From Holothuria scabra (Eukaryota; Echinodermata; Holothuroidea; Aspidochirotida; Holothuriidae): a DNA stretch of 64,000 nt. Shown here piece after piece: positions 11,222 to 22,519 of this stretch (its first letter is position 1; each line of letters starts with the position of its first letter). The DNA lies in the NCBI GenBank assembly GCA_037179385.1, contig CM074195.1, forward strand, positions 6,242,438 through 6,306,437. Direction: 5' to 3'. The notes beneath the pieces were generated by a model. That model had not been told where the DNA came from and did not search any database. It saw only the letters and a program-made list of their open reading frames with translations. The translations under genes were made by a program, and so were the position numbers.

Positions 11222-12180
11222 GCTGGTTCTGTATCAAAATTTCCCAAGTTGTTCCACATCCAGCACACCTCTTTGCAGGCAACCATTCAACACTCATGTT
11301 CTTCAACTGCAATGAAAGCATTCTGTGAGGTGAGAGTAGTCCATGTTCGTGATTGGCCCTACGGAAAACTTACCATTAACTATACAGAGTTCTGCGACTT
11401 ATTTTCCTGTGAGTTGGAAAAACTCACATTCCTTCATCAATCGGCATCAAATTCACAACACTAAACACATGTAGCACTGACTCCAATTTGACGAAAAGCT
11501 CCACCTGGACCGTACGGGACAGGGACCGGTTAGGGGCTGCCACCTGCAAATGGCCATTACCTTGATGAATCACATAGACTTCGGTGCCTGAGGCGGGCAG
11601 AGATTATGATCTGGTTGGGCATCTCGAGTCGGGCAAAAAGGCACCACCCCGGGGAGAAAGAGTCCCGTACGGCTCTGTGGACCACATGAGAAAAACACTT
11701 GGATTAGATTAAGTCACTAAGTCTTTGTTTGGCATATGGTCATGGCGAAATGGGACTCTCTTCTCAGGGTGTTATTTTTGCCAGATTCCAGATCTCGAAT
11801 CACGGTATAATCCTTGCCCGACTGAGGAACTGAAGTCTGCACGATTCAGCAAGGTTTAGGCCAATTGGGGAGCTGCAGTCCCGGCCCCTGGTTCCATACG
11901 ATCATTCATGGGATGAAATAAAATATGTATAAATCAATGACGATGCACTCTTGGTGCTACATGTCAGTTTTAGGGCATAAGGTAATAAGGCAGGAAAAAA
12001 ATGGATAAAATTTTGGACAGTTTTTTCTATGCAATATGTAAATTCGGTGTTAGTCTCGGTCTCGGACCTTGTGGGTCTCGGTCTCGATCTGGAAATCTGC
12101 CCCTGGTCTCGGTCCCGACATCCTCTGGTCTCGGTCTTGGTCTCTGTCTCGGATATGTTGGTCTAGACTGCAACACTGCT
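11222..12180 (+). repeat. dispersed repeat, copy 1 (pair of 29.67-30.21 kb)
   Basis: Two blocks, about 11222-11490 and 11915-12180, align in order with 29670-30205 (shared words CAAAATTTC, GAGTTCTGC, GATGAAATAAAATATGTA, CGGTCTCGGACCT). Between them copy 1 has about 420 bp absent from copy 2, including an inverted pair CCGTACGGGAC / GTCCCGTACGG, so a second insertion is likely. The 86-codon open frame at 11204 is not conserved in copy 2 and is not called. Confidence 0.65.
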
Positions 12181-12222
12181 TGAAATGAAACCGCCTTTAC
12201 CCACTCGGCCACAGCACCGGTG
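12165..12222 (-). repeat. tRNA-like head with perfect A box (SINE or pseudo-tRNA)
   Basis: The minus strand reads GCTGTGGCCGAGTGGGTAAA then GGCGG, a near-perfect tRNA-Ser/Leu D-arm with A box. A matching B box and acceptor arm are not visible, and the sequence runs directly into GAGACC-rich simple repeat. It is a tRNA-derived SINE head or tRNA relic, not a functional tRNA gene. Confidence 0.5.
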
Positions 12223-12239
12223 TAATTCAATAGTTAATG

Positions 12240-15200
12240 TTATCGGTAAAGTTTTTCTTAAATTAGTCTTCACAACAAGTGAAAGTATTTTCAATTCTGC
12301 AATGGCTGGCACGAACAGAGTAGTTTCTCTAGGAAATCAAGCCGGAGTTGCAATTGTTGAGTGATTTCCTTTCTGAAATTCATCTATGTGTCAATCGTGA
12401 CAAGAACGAATACAAGCCTATCCTGGCTTAAATGAACTGTAGGGAGAAGAACTGTAAAATCACTCAAATGTAAACAATTTCACTTTCTAAAATTATTTTA
12501 TCAATGAGAAGATCAAGGAAATGAAAGTTTTTAACAAGCATGTCAGAGCTCAGGGGGACAATCGATGAGTTAAGGAGTAATTGATATTTTATTTGTTATT
12601 TTGATGATGATTTATGATATGTATCGATGATCCATTTGCACAAGAGAAAGAAATGTAATAAAATGTGGTTGGAAAAAATGTATCGTTTGGCTTTCACTTT
12701 CCTGGACATGCTTAAAATAACATTTCACATGCTAAGCTCATACGACACAGAAAAAAATGATCAAATGTTTTTCGGCCATGAGATTCCAGTGATCATAGGA
12801 ACACACAGAGTATTTAGCATAACCCGGACTCAAATAAAGGCTCTCTAGAGTCCTTTTAGTCTAAGGATGGTGAACCATAAGTTATGACGTTAAATGGTCT
12901 CCAGTGGTCAAGTTATAGTTTCAGGGCTTGCAATCACCCTTCGTAGATGTTAGGATAAATGGAGATTTACGGCCCAGTTTCTAACCAATCGGTTCAAGCC
13001 AAGCCGTCCACGGCCTCTTTTCCAATTGTAGCTCATTGATTTCTTTTTCCTACTCCATTGATTACGTTGAGCATCAAGAACAATAGGTTCCGTTTTTTAT
13101 TTTTCAGTATGGCCCGGCCTGGACCATCGTAAAACGACATGATTCAAATTTATTTATCCACTTATAATTATATTTTTTCCACATGACACGCCGTGGATTA
13201 GTTTGTTATTTGGGTGTCTTACGCTACATTTTATGACCTTCGGGCATTATCCAGAGGCTCCCATGGACTATTTCCCAGGTGTGAGTTCTTTGTGTGCATC
13301 CAGTAAACCTTTAACGCCAATTTCAATTCCGCTTCTTCCTCAAAGGATTGAACGGGGTGGATGTAAACTCCAATTCAATAATAAAGTGGGAGTAAAGGCA
13401 TACTCAGGCAGGTCGAAATCGACATCTTCTTTCTGAAAAATATGCCCACAATTTGTAACTTTCTTTAACAATTGTTCAATACGACATGCCTCTTATTGAC
13501 CTCGGGCATTCAAAAATCCCAACTACTTTCCCTCGCAAGCTCTTTCCAACAGTAATGGTCGTTCCAAGTTGTGAACATTTTCAGATATTGTCGTGTGTTG
13601 TTACGGGATAAAACAACGTAGACAAAAGGAAAATGTCCTTCCTTGTTTTTGTGTCGTATAAATCTTTTAGTTGAAGACTTTCTACCAGGACAATACCCAA
13701 ACATCAAATCAGGGGGTGTTGCTAGAAACACCTCCCTGATCAAACACAGCCTTGGACACTTTGTACTGGAAAAAATCCGATCTTGGACGGTTCTCATTTA
13801 CAGAACTTTATACGAATGATATACGTGTACACCTGTTAACATCCCATATAATCTGCACAGATAAGCTGTTTTAGGACAGTTACCAAGGTTTAAATTTTTT
13901 GGTGAGACTTCACCAAGGCCCTAATTTCTTCTGCGCATGCTAAACAGGGTTATCGGTTCGAGTGAAGTTGTTGACCTGTGAGAGTTGGTTGAGAATAGTT
14001 ACAATATTACTTACAAAACGTAAACATATAAATGGCGGTTGTGTTTTATGTAATTCAGAGTGATGTTAATTGTAAGGAGAAAATGAGAAGTAGTTTACTA
14101 GGAGGGTCATGAAGTACATACAGTTAAAATGATAATAAATTACACTTTTCATTTCATACGCTGAGGGTGTTTTCTGCCCGTGTCTCTCACTTACGGGTGA
14201 TTCATGCTCACATCTTTGCCAAGCAAACCTACAGATTTAGTTTTGATGCAGAAAACCAAAATTTCTATTGTTTTGTAGCATAATTTTATGTTATTTTAAG
14301 CAATTAAGTAGTTTTTCTGGTTCGTGGATTAGGGGAGGGGCCAAAAAATCCCAAAAGCTGGAACCCTAGATCGTGTCCCGGAAAGAACTCCCGCATGAGT
14401 ACCTGTATATTCCCACACGGATACACACTCACATTGAGACGCTTGTGCACAAAACATAGATAGATAACACATTATAAACGCAGTATCTTTTAATTAATAT
14501 GGTTCAAGTAGACATTTGTCGAATCCCTATAGCAATTTTAAGTCATATGTTTACCAGAGGAGGGCTATTGTAATTAATTTATTCTTCTTGTTCTTTAATT
14601 GCCTGAATTATTTTGGGCAAAACGATATAATTGCCTCCTAAAATTGTCGTTGGGGAAATTTGCCCCTGCCCGCTCCCAGGATCGGCGCCCTTGCAATAAA
14701 GTCAAGGTTTGCGTATTACATAAATGATTTATGGTTTCTTGTGGAATTGTAGATAGATTTCTGCGCTCGGGTTTTAAGATCCTGCAAGAAACAACATGAA
14801 AGGTTGATCAAACATAACACACAGTCGTACAGTCCACGTTTCTAGACTTAAAATCTAATTGAAAAGGTACACAGTTATTTTGATAGTTTGCCTACTTTTA
14901 CCCTTTCATTTAAAATGTTCATTAAACTTAAGTTTGACGAAATTTACATTAAGAAAGATGTAAATTTATTGATAAATTATTGATAAGTGCATTGTTTTGA
15001 AGAAAGTAATACATCAAAATATACCTAGTAGACCTACTTTCAATCTTTGTTAACCCATAAAATAAACTGCCAGCAAATGTCAATCTCACAATTCGTTGCC
15101 AGACTTTCTCAATTCATTGCAAACTATGATGACAGTCGTTCTGTGCCAGGAATCATTTTGGCATAAGTATCGTATTTTATACCAAATCTAAACTTAAAGC

Positions 15201-15509
15201 AGGAAAGTAACATCACTGCTCCACATCGACCGCCAAAGGCTACCCTCCAGATCTTGGATTTGGTTCAGGCTTGACCAAACTCGACCAGTCGACAAATTTC
15301 CAAAAAGAATCTCAAACGATCTTGTTGTTGCTGTTGTCGATGGCGTTTTAGTGCGAAGGTAAGTCAGTTAGATAAATTTTATTGCCCAGTTTGCAAGCAA
15401 GTGGTTAAAGTCGGACCGGCCACGGTTTTTTCCACTTGTGCCTTACTGGCTTGTTTTTCCTTGTTTTGGTCACTGTCTGGGCAAAAATTGTTAATGTTTG
15501 TAAACATAA
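12240..15509. other. long stretch without recognisable gene
   Basis: About 3.3 kb with no convincing coding exon. The word TTACGGCCCAGTTTCTAACC near 12970 recurs (as CAGTTTCCAACC) at 25250 and, inverted, at about 35083, marking fragments of one dispersed repeat. Open frames at 13203-13436 and 13510-13797 were not recognised. Confidence 0.4.
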
Positions 15510-15834
15510 GCTTCGCTGTATAGTTTCCTCAGAACCCTGTATGAGAAAGGTATTTATAGCCCTGGACTGATCATAAAGGTTAAAAGCATTCTTTATTTTA
15601 ATGGTATTTCATATGTTTGGAATTTTTCGACCCGTAATATTGAAACTCTAACTGACATAAGTTGGCTTGAAAAATTCACTAAACAGAAGACATTTGATAA
15701 GTATGAGCGAGAATTTCCTTTAAAGTATGAGCGGGACAGGGTTTCAGAAGTGTTGAATAACTCTCAGCGTAAGAACTTTAGTATTTTAAAGACAAAATTA
15801 GAATTCTACAGACATCTTGTTTGTTTACTTAATT
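15510..15834 (+). pseudogene. LINE (non-LTR) ORF2 C-terminal fragment
   Basis: A 108-codon frame without ATG runs from a stop at 15507 to a stop at 15834. Its middle reads KVKSILYFNGISYVWNFST, followed by lysine- and glutamate-rich sequence ending KTKLEFYRHLVCLL. A lysine-valine-x-x-isoleucine-leucine, asparagine-glycine, tyrosine-valine-tryptophan-asparagine pattern is typical of the segment after the reverse transcriptase in several invertebrate LINE-like elements. Upstream RT motifs are missing, so this is a 5'-truncated copy. Downstream to about 16230 is probably its decayed end. Family assignment is from memory and moderate. Confidence 0.45.
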
Positions 15835-16249
15835 AACAAAGACATTTTAAATTTGTCTGAGGTCCGACTTGCTAGCTAATCGCAAACACCCCGTTTTAAC
15901 AGAAAGATTCCTTAATATCATTTTAACAACAGTATTTGCTGTAGTACCGAGAAACCAGGTGATGGACTTCATTATTGATTTGATTGTAATATGTTTCAAA
16001 AGGAGAGGGAAATGTACTTAAAACCGTTTTTAGAGTGAATCCCAATGCAATTAAATGAAGCAACTCTTTCAGACTAGAAAGAAATCCTTGGCATAGTAAT
16101 CACGCTTTTGCTTCAGGTCATATATTGCGCATTTTGTTTTTCTTTCTTTTTTATTTTTCTTCGTATTGTTAAATCAAGTAAAATTGTATTGTTTTTGTAA
16201 CTTTGTAAAAAGTCCATTTTCATTTTGATTCCTTCTCCCAGTGAGGTAA

Positions 16250-16830
16250 TCACAAGTGGCGATCCACGATATACCAGAAAGGGGGCAGGTCAGTTGTGAG
16301 GGAATGGAAAAATATGCATTCTTTAGGGCCATCAGTACTATCTAAGTTGGCGTGGAGAGTAGAAGAAAATGTTTGTCCAGTAAAAAAACCTCCAAATGGA
16401 CGGAAACGGCACTTCCCTTCCCGAATGAGAAAGAGATGGAAAACGGTGCATTTTTTTGTCTTTGATGTGCAATGACTAAACGAGTCACATTTTGAGACTA
16501 GCATTTACAATTGTCTCTGAGCTTAGAGGAAAAGTCAGAAATTTTTAATATATATTTTAATATATATATATATAGGCGTACGCGGACGTGAGCATTTCAG
16601 TTTGGGTATGGGGACAGAAGATTCTCTGCCCGTCAAATGCAATATTGCCCAAAGGGCTATCTAGGCAGGGCGCCACCATCAGTTGGCGTGAAGCGTTAAA
16701 AGTTTTGAAAAATCGCAACCCTTCAGACAGCCGGAAACGGCATTCACCAGGCTTGTAAGCTGAATCTAAGCTGTCTTTTTTTGTAATTCCTCCCCCAAAA
16801 TAAATTTGCGCATGAACCATTGGTTGTCCC
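16250..16830 (-). repeat. hAT-related dispersed module, degraded
   Basis: On the minus strand this contains GCCGTTTCCGGCTGTCTGA and CGCCAACTGATGGTGGCGCC, the same module found in the hAT-like units at 2.0, 19.8, 47.3 and 47.6 kb. Open frames on this strand (84 and 87 codons) follow the repeat and have no recognised domain. Confidence 0.45.
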
Positions 16831-16879
16831 AGGGCACATAGAAAAATTAAATCTACTCATTTTCATTTAGTATGACTAA

Positions 16880-17760
16880 TATTCAAATGGTTTATTCAAC
16901 TAAATTGGAATTTTGATTGATCACAAACTCACATGGAAGGATCTCATTTCAATAGTTTGTGGGGAAACTTCAAAACGCGTCGCTTTTCTGAATATAGTAC
17001 AGAATGTTCTTGTTACGCAGTCTTTATACATTTTGTATTGCTCATTGTTAATAACCTATCTTACTTACTGTGTGGAGGTGTAGGGAAAACACATACTAAT
17101 CAATAACTTTAAACCCCATTTGTATCAAGCAAAAAAGGATCATTCGTATTGTGTGTAAAGAAAATATTTTGATCACCCAACCCCGTTGTTTAAAAGTTTA
17201 AAGACGTTGCCTATTTTGCAGTTGGTTCAATTTGGAACAGCTATCTATACAAACAAAGTGTTTAATAAAATGGTGTCATCAAATCTTTATCATTATTTCA
17301 CTTAATCATGACATCGGTAAAATACAAGAACTGTGGGAATATTTATTTATTAAAATTCAGAATTATAAAAAAAGAGGTGTATCTCTTACTCTGATGTAAT
17401 TATTTGGAATTTTATTCATTCAACTATAAAAAAAAAACTGTTAAACCCTCAGATCTTTTAAATACAAATAAAAACAAAATTTACTTACCGCTGCTTTATA
17501 TACTCAAAATATTTTGAACTTGCGTAATTGTCTCCTGTATACTTATTTTTTCTATTTTACATAGAACCCTAAGGTGTAACGTTACGTTGAATATGTAGGT
17601 CATATTTACAGGGAGGGAAACACCCCTTAGTTTTTTACTTCCTCTTCCTCCCTTTAGTCTGGTACTCTTTTCATTTTGGTGAACCTGATGTGATGTATTG
17701 TTTATGTATGCACTGGAAATAAACTGTTAACATTGTCATTGTCAATTACGAATTTTCACA
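16880..17760 (+). pseudogene. LINE reverse transcriptase 3' end, multiply frameshifted
   Basis: In shifting plus-strand frames one can read an FLGILIDHKLTWKDHI-like start of the post-RT region (about 16900), a SLYILYCSLL-like block (about 17020), and an NLYHYFT-like tail (about 17280). These match the usual C-terminal order of CR1/Jockey-type LINEs (xLGVxIDxxLTW, YCxxxW, WNxLP). Several stops and indels break it. The 3' end carries AATAAA and an ATTGTC-type short tandem tail near 17705-17745. The copy is 5'-truncated and dead. Confidence 0.6.
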
Positions 17761-19595
17761 TTCTGTTTTACTCTTTCGTCTTAGTACTCAAAAACATATT
17801 AAAATCATTTGAAGACACTGGTTTTTAATTACCTTCTCTCTAGACCCCTTACCACAAACTTTGCGTGGGGTACTCTCCCGCCTGTCGGCAAAGTCACTGA
17901 AAAAAATGTACCAATACCATTGGATGAAATAATCTGTTTTTTTTTTAGGCGAAAAACTGCTCAACGGAATCGAAACATTTTTTTGACACAATTGCACGAA
18001 TTCAAGTTCTATTGAATTGACGAAACTGTCTCTGTATGCCTGTTCTATTACTACCTACAAATGATGTTACTACTATTGCCTTTTGAGATAAACCGGACGG
18101 GTACTTCACATATAATCAAATGGTTTTTATGAGGTTCAATACAAACGAATGAGTCTTGAAAGATGAAAGATTTTCTCCTATCCGACTAAAGCTATATCTG
18201 TTGATGTGCCAAAAGCTACCCCAATTTTTACCGCTGTCCGAATTTTGGGTCCAAAGCAATTATTGTCTCGCCCGATGTACGGTGGCTCATGTATAAAGCT
18301 ACAGAGCCGTGACCACATAGATCGCTCAAATACATCAAAACTTTCATCCTTCTGGTGAATATTGGCAGTATTGTCAGTGAAAAAATGTATCACTTCACAT
18401 GTTTTTTCGGGCAACGTTGAGGGTACTGAAAACACCTGTACCGTCGGTCCGTGTATTCTGGCAACTCATCCCAGAACTTTTCTCAACTTTCTCATGTGAA
18501 TACTTCGATTTCGTTTTTTTACCAGCTGCCCAAATGTGTTGCAAATTTATGTAACCTTTGTTTATTTTCATGAAAATTTTTCTTACACTATGATGAGTTT
18601 TTTCTCAGGCAAAGTTTAAAAAAAAAATCGGATAGTTGCTCACATCGGGCAAAAGTTGAACCATGCCCCGCCCCTCACGGGTGTTATTTTTTAGATCCTA
18701 CAAATACGTACTTTAGTAACACAGATTTTACTTCAAAGGTAGGGTATGTCGCGCTAAATTGCATTTAAGTACCCCTAATTTCTCAGTGATCACATTCTTT
18801 TAATTCCTAATTATAGGCAAAACTTTTCAAATTCCATTTTTTTTTCAAAAGGTAGCGTTCGTTCCACTGTTTGCGTTTAAGGGAGCTTTCCAAAATCTTT
18901 TAGAAGGGAGGGTCCCATTTCTAAGACTGCTTCCCCAGCCGGCACAGACGTGTTAGACGGGGGCAGGGAAGAGGTGGGTGCTCAGGTGCGGTGAGCAATA
19001 GATTGCCATTTATCATGCAAAAGGGTTTGGAGTAAAATCATTTAAGGTCGGGAGTTCGGACATTCATGTAAACAATTTCATCAATTAAGTGAATCCTGAA
19101 TTTAGCCAAGAGTCACGGTAGAGGAACATAAGCATATTTTCAATTTCGTTGTGTAGTTTTCCCCGAAAAGGGTCAAGACATTTAAATCTAATATAAGTGG
19201 TAAATGTCAGGCCTATGTGGTAATTTTTTGTAGTTATTCTGTATTTATAGCGCCATTTGAATTATCCTAAAATGTTAATAAGTCTTGACTTCTTTTCCTC
19301 CTTTCCTAGTTATTCTGATACACTAATTAAATGTATACAGACTGTTTGTAAAATATTGTACAAAGATGCTAGAAATAAACATTAAATTAAATTGCGCTGA
19401 ATTATCTGAACACTTACCAAATTGCTGATTTTTTCATTATTGCACTGGCAAAAAAAGCTAAACATAAAAACTGTTTAGATTCTCTTTGCAATCCAGGAAA
19501 CGCAATTTTTGGCCATATGTGGTCACGATTTTTCAAAATTTTCTCTAAACTCCTCGTCTTAACAATAGTGGTTCTTCGCTTAGATAGTCATTCGG
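17761..19595. other. no recognisable gene
   Basis: AT-rich sequence; open frames around 17788-18435 lie on both strands and look like chance. Words near 18620-18920 (GGTCCCATTTCTAAGAC and similar) resemble the hAT-type repeat modules but boundaries cannot be set. Confidence 0.4.
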
Positions 19596-19599
19596 ACAA

Positions 19600-20215
19600 A
19601 ATTGCATAATTCCGGCCAATTATGTTATAACTTTTTGATAACTTTACATTTTGCGAACTTATTTTGAAGTGAGCATTTTATTGCAAAGGACAAAAATGAT
19701 AGCTGCTGCTTTGGCTATTCGTAAAAGTCTGGAAAATTTTATTTCCTGAGATCTATGGGGTCTGATTTTTCGAAAATTTCTCCACGCTCCATGCCAACCG
19801 GTTGTGGCGCTTTGTCTAGATAGACTTAATAGCAGAATCACGTTTGTGGACACGACAAAACCCTAACTTAAATACTCTCGTTTGCCTATGCCGATCAATG
19901 CGCTTTCATTTTGACTCATCATACAAATTAAAACCAAATTTTACTTCAAAAGGTAAGGTTCATGGCTTTAAGTTTCATGTAAAGACATTCAGCTTTATCC
20001 CCCGTGAACCCCGGCGATTCAACGTTCATCTCTTGGCTCCTTGCCGAGGCTCCTTGCTTAGGCTCCTTGAAAGGCCAACAATTTTCAAAGAGAAGGGGTA
20101 CTCCTCCCTTAGACCCCTCCCCCAGGCCGGCGTTCACTCAACACACTGTATGGACCCCCTCCTTCAGAGAAATCTTGCGTATGCCACTGGAAGTCTGCCT
20201 TCTTTCTTCCGTCAA
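19600..20215 (+). repeat. hAT-like non-autonomous repeat, partial
   Basis: Shares GAAGTGAGCATTTTATTGCAA, GTCTGATTTTTCGAAA and a TCCATGCCAACCGGTTGTGG version of the CTCCGCGCCAACC module with 47290-47600. It ends near TATGCCACTGG (about 20170), a hAT-like terminus. The 124-codon open frame 19844-20218 lies inside this repeat and has overlapping antisense frames, so it is not called as a gene. Confidence 0.5.
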
Positions 20216-22197
20216 TAGGATTTAAGTGTGTATGATTTACTCATAAAACGGGTGGTTGTTTTAATTTTTGATCGTAAACATGTGTTCTCTTGTATGTTTA
20301 TGTATCAAAATCGAATATCACTTCGTTCTAATTGGCACAGAATGGTATGAACTTTTATCACCAAAATTTAGCAGCTTGGGATATTTTGGAAAACAAAGGT
20401 AGAATTGCCTGTATAAAATAGTCAACATCATTTTGCCTAACAAAAAGTGTTAGTTAAATTAAAACCGAATAGCTGTTAAGTAAAATATCGCACCAACAAT
20501 AATGAGAAATATTTTCTTCATAGTTAAATAAGTATTGTTCTATCATAAAGTTCAAAACCTTTGTAACTTTTAATACAACAATTATGTCTTCATTGGTATC
20601 GTAAAATTTTCTAATTTCAATTTTTCGTTTACTTGGAAGCGTATTATTGTTAGATTATAGATCGATTGTTGTGATATTTAGGAGAGGATGACTAAAACGT
20701 TCCCTCAAGCTTATCAACATATGATAGCCAGGTTTTCATGAACAACGGTTGCTGATAGGTTCGGAGAGTCTAAGGATGGAGGCACAGTTGGCTAAAATTA
20801 CGTTTATGTAAAATTGTGTCGAAAGTTTTTACAAATATCATTACTCATCAATTGTCCCACAAAAATTATATCAGTTTGGTTTGTTTAGGTCTACGTCCGA
20901 GATAAGATTGCATCTATTTGAATCCTAACATAGTTGAATACTTTGTTAAGTTTACAGACACTCTGGACAAAAACCACATATGATAAAATTTAACTGATGA
21001 AGGGTGTATAACCAAAACGTTGTGGGGTTTTCTCATCTTCTAAGCCCTTTTCACCCTTTTTTGACCTAAATATGTATTAAGGACCCGTAGCATGTCGTCC
21101 TGACCTCGCGCGGGCCCTACATTTATTTGGGTGACAATTCCATTTACTCACTAACTCTTAACCATACTCTTTCACCACTTACCATTAGTCTGGAAACCAT
21201 CAAGATTTGTCTAGTCTTTATATTTATGAGAGCTAAAATTGTTCCCAACAATTACGAAGAGTACTCAGTTTTAGAGACATTCACGTCACGCAAAGTAGAT
21301 AAATATATTTACATATATATGTGTACATATTTATGTTCACAAAAGTACTAAAATGTGTTAAAATTGATCAAAAACGCCTTTCGAATTCCGAAATGCGCGT
21401 TATATTTGCCAAGATCTTAATTCAATGAGCAAACTTTTCTCCATAATTATTGTTTACTTTGCTGCCAAAACGACTGACCATGACAAAGTTGGGTATTTCA
21501 TGTAAAAAGCATTGCAAACCTATGCAATAGTTATAATTCTCATAAAAAAAAACCCCATAAAAAATCGACCATTTTCCCTACTTATTTCTGGTTTACCACC
21601 ATGCATAACCATGGCATTAATACGCTTATCTTGTGATGTCGAGAGCGACATATATGACTAATGTAATTCCTTTTTTTTTTTTTTTTTTTGCAACTTCGTT
21701 TCAGTCGCAACATTTTTATGCCCCTGTGGATTTTATTTTAGAAGTTGTTAGTTGATATTATAAAGTTTGACAATTAAAAGTTTGTGGCCATGAAAACCGG
21801 GAGTGTTACTTAGCTAACAATAAAGGATGAGCAATTAGGAGATAATAAGTACGGGTTTACAGAGGAAACGTAAACATTGACAGCATACCACAACATTATT
21901 TTTTCATCAACAAAATTTAAGTTTTTCCAAAAACAATCAAAGTTTTTTTATAGTTATATCTTCGAAATGGCAAAAACTGTTGAAATAATTCCTCCAGATG
22001 TATCCTTGGGAAATGTCACTTTTCAATTATCAAGTAAGGTCTTGGCTATATGTGCTAGCATGTACCATACCTTTAAACCATTAAAAAGTGTGACATAGAC
22101 AATGGCAAACTTCAATGTATTAGGCCTACATTAAAACGTAATTAAAGGAGGAATTGAAATGATTTTTGCTATACTTTTAATTGGAAAGGTAGCTAAC
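20216..22197. other. no recognisable gene; possible intron of the Ig gene
   Basis: No second Ig, transmembrane or cytoplasmic exon was found downstream (minus strand) of the Ig exon. A T run of about 19 lies near 21671. If the Ig gene is intact, this is intron. Confidence 0.4.
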
Positions 22198-22519
22198 CTT
22201 TTATTATCAGGCGGTGTCTTGAAACATTACTCGAATCACGAACGCACGTATATTCTCCTTCATGATAAAATGATATTGAATCAACGAATAAAGCATAGTT
22301 TGTAGATAGTAAATAAAGTCCTTCAAAACCGATAAGTATGTGATTATTAAAGCTAATAACATCATCATCACGTATCCATTTGTTCAGTCGACCATATTGA
22401 CCACCACAAGATAAGAAAGCCGAATCTGACTCCTTGTAGACATGGATCTGTGACTCGGCATTACCTTTAACAAAACTCCAAAGCAACCCAAGTACCTTTA
22501 TAAGCGCGATCATCTTCAT
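22198..22519 (-). CDS. signal peptide plus Ig V-like domain exon
   Basis: The minus-strand ATG opens a 108-residue frame. Residues 1-21 form a signal peptide (MKMIALIKVLGLLWSFVKGN, cleavage after about A21). Residues 25-107 read as one Ig domain: Cys38 (AFLSCGG), core Trp48 (NKWIRD), and the F-strand block EGEYTC with Tyr90 and Cys92, giving a 53-residue Cys-Cys span. N98-V-S is an N-glycosylation site. The frame ends in IIKG where AAAG is followed by GT, so a phase-1 donor at 22197/22196 would end the exon as is normal for Ig exons. The product would be a secreted or cell-surface Ig receptor or adhesion protein. Unusually, leader and Ig domain share one exon. Later exons were not found; it could also be a retrocopy fragment. 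Confidence 0.6.

Noticed and set aside
12165..12240. Functional tRNA-Ser/Leu gene on the minus strand
   Set aside because: A box is nearly perfect, but there is no B box, anticodon arm or acceptor pairing; it runs into simple repeat.
19844..20218. 124-codon plus-strand frame
   Set aside because: Lies inside a dispersed hAT-like repeat, with two other overlapping frames; no domain.
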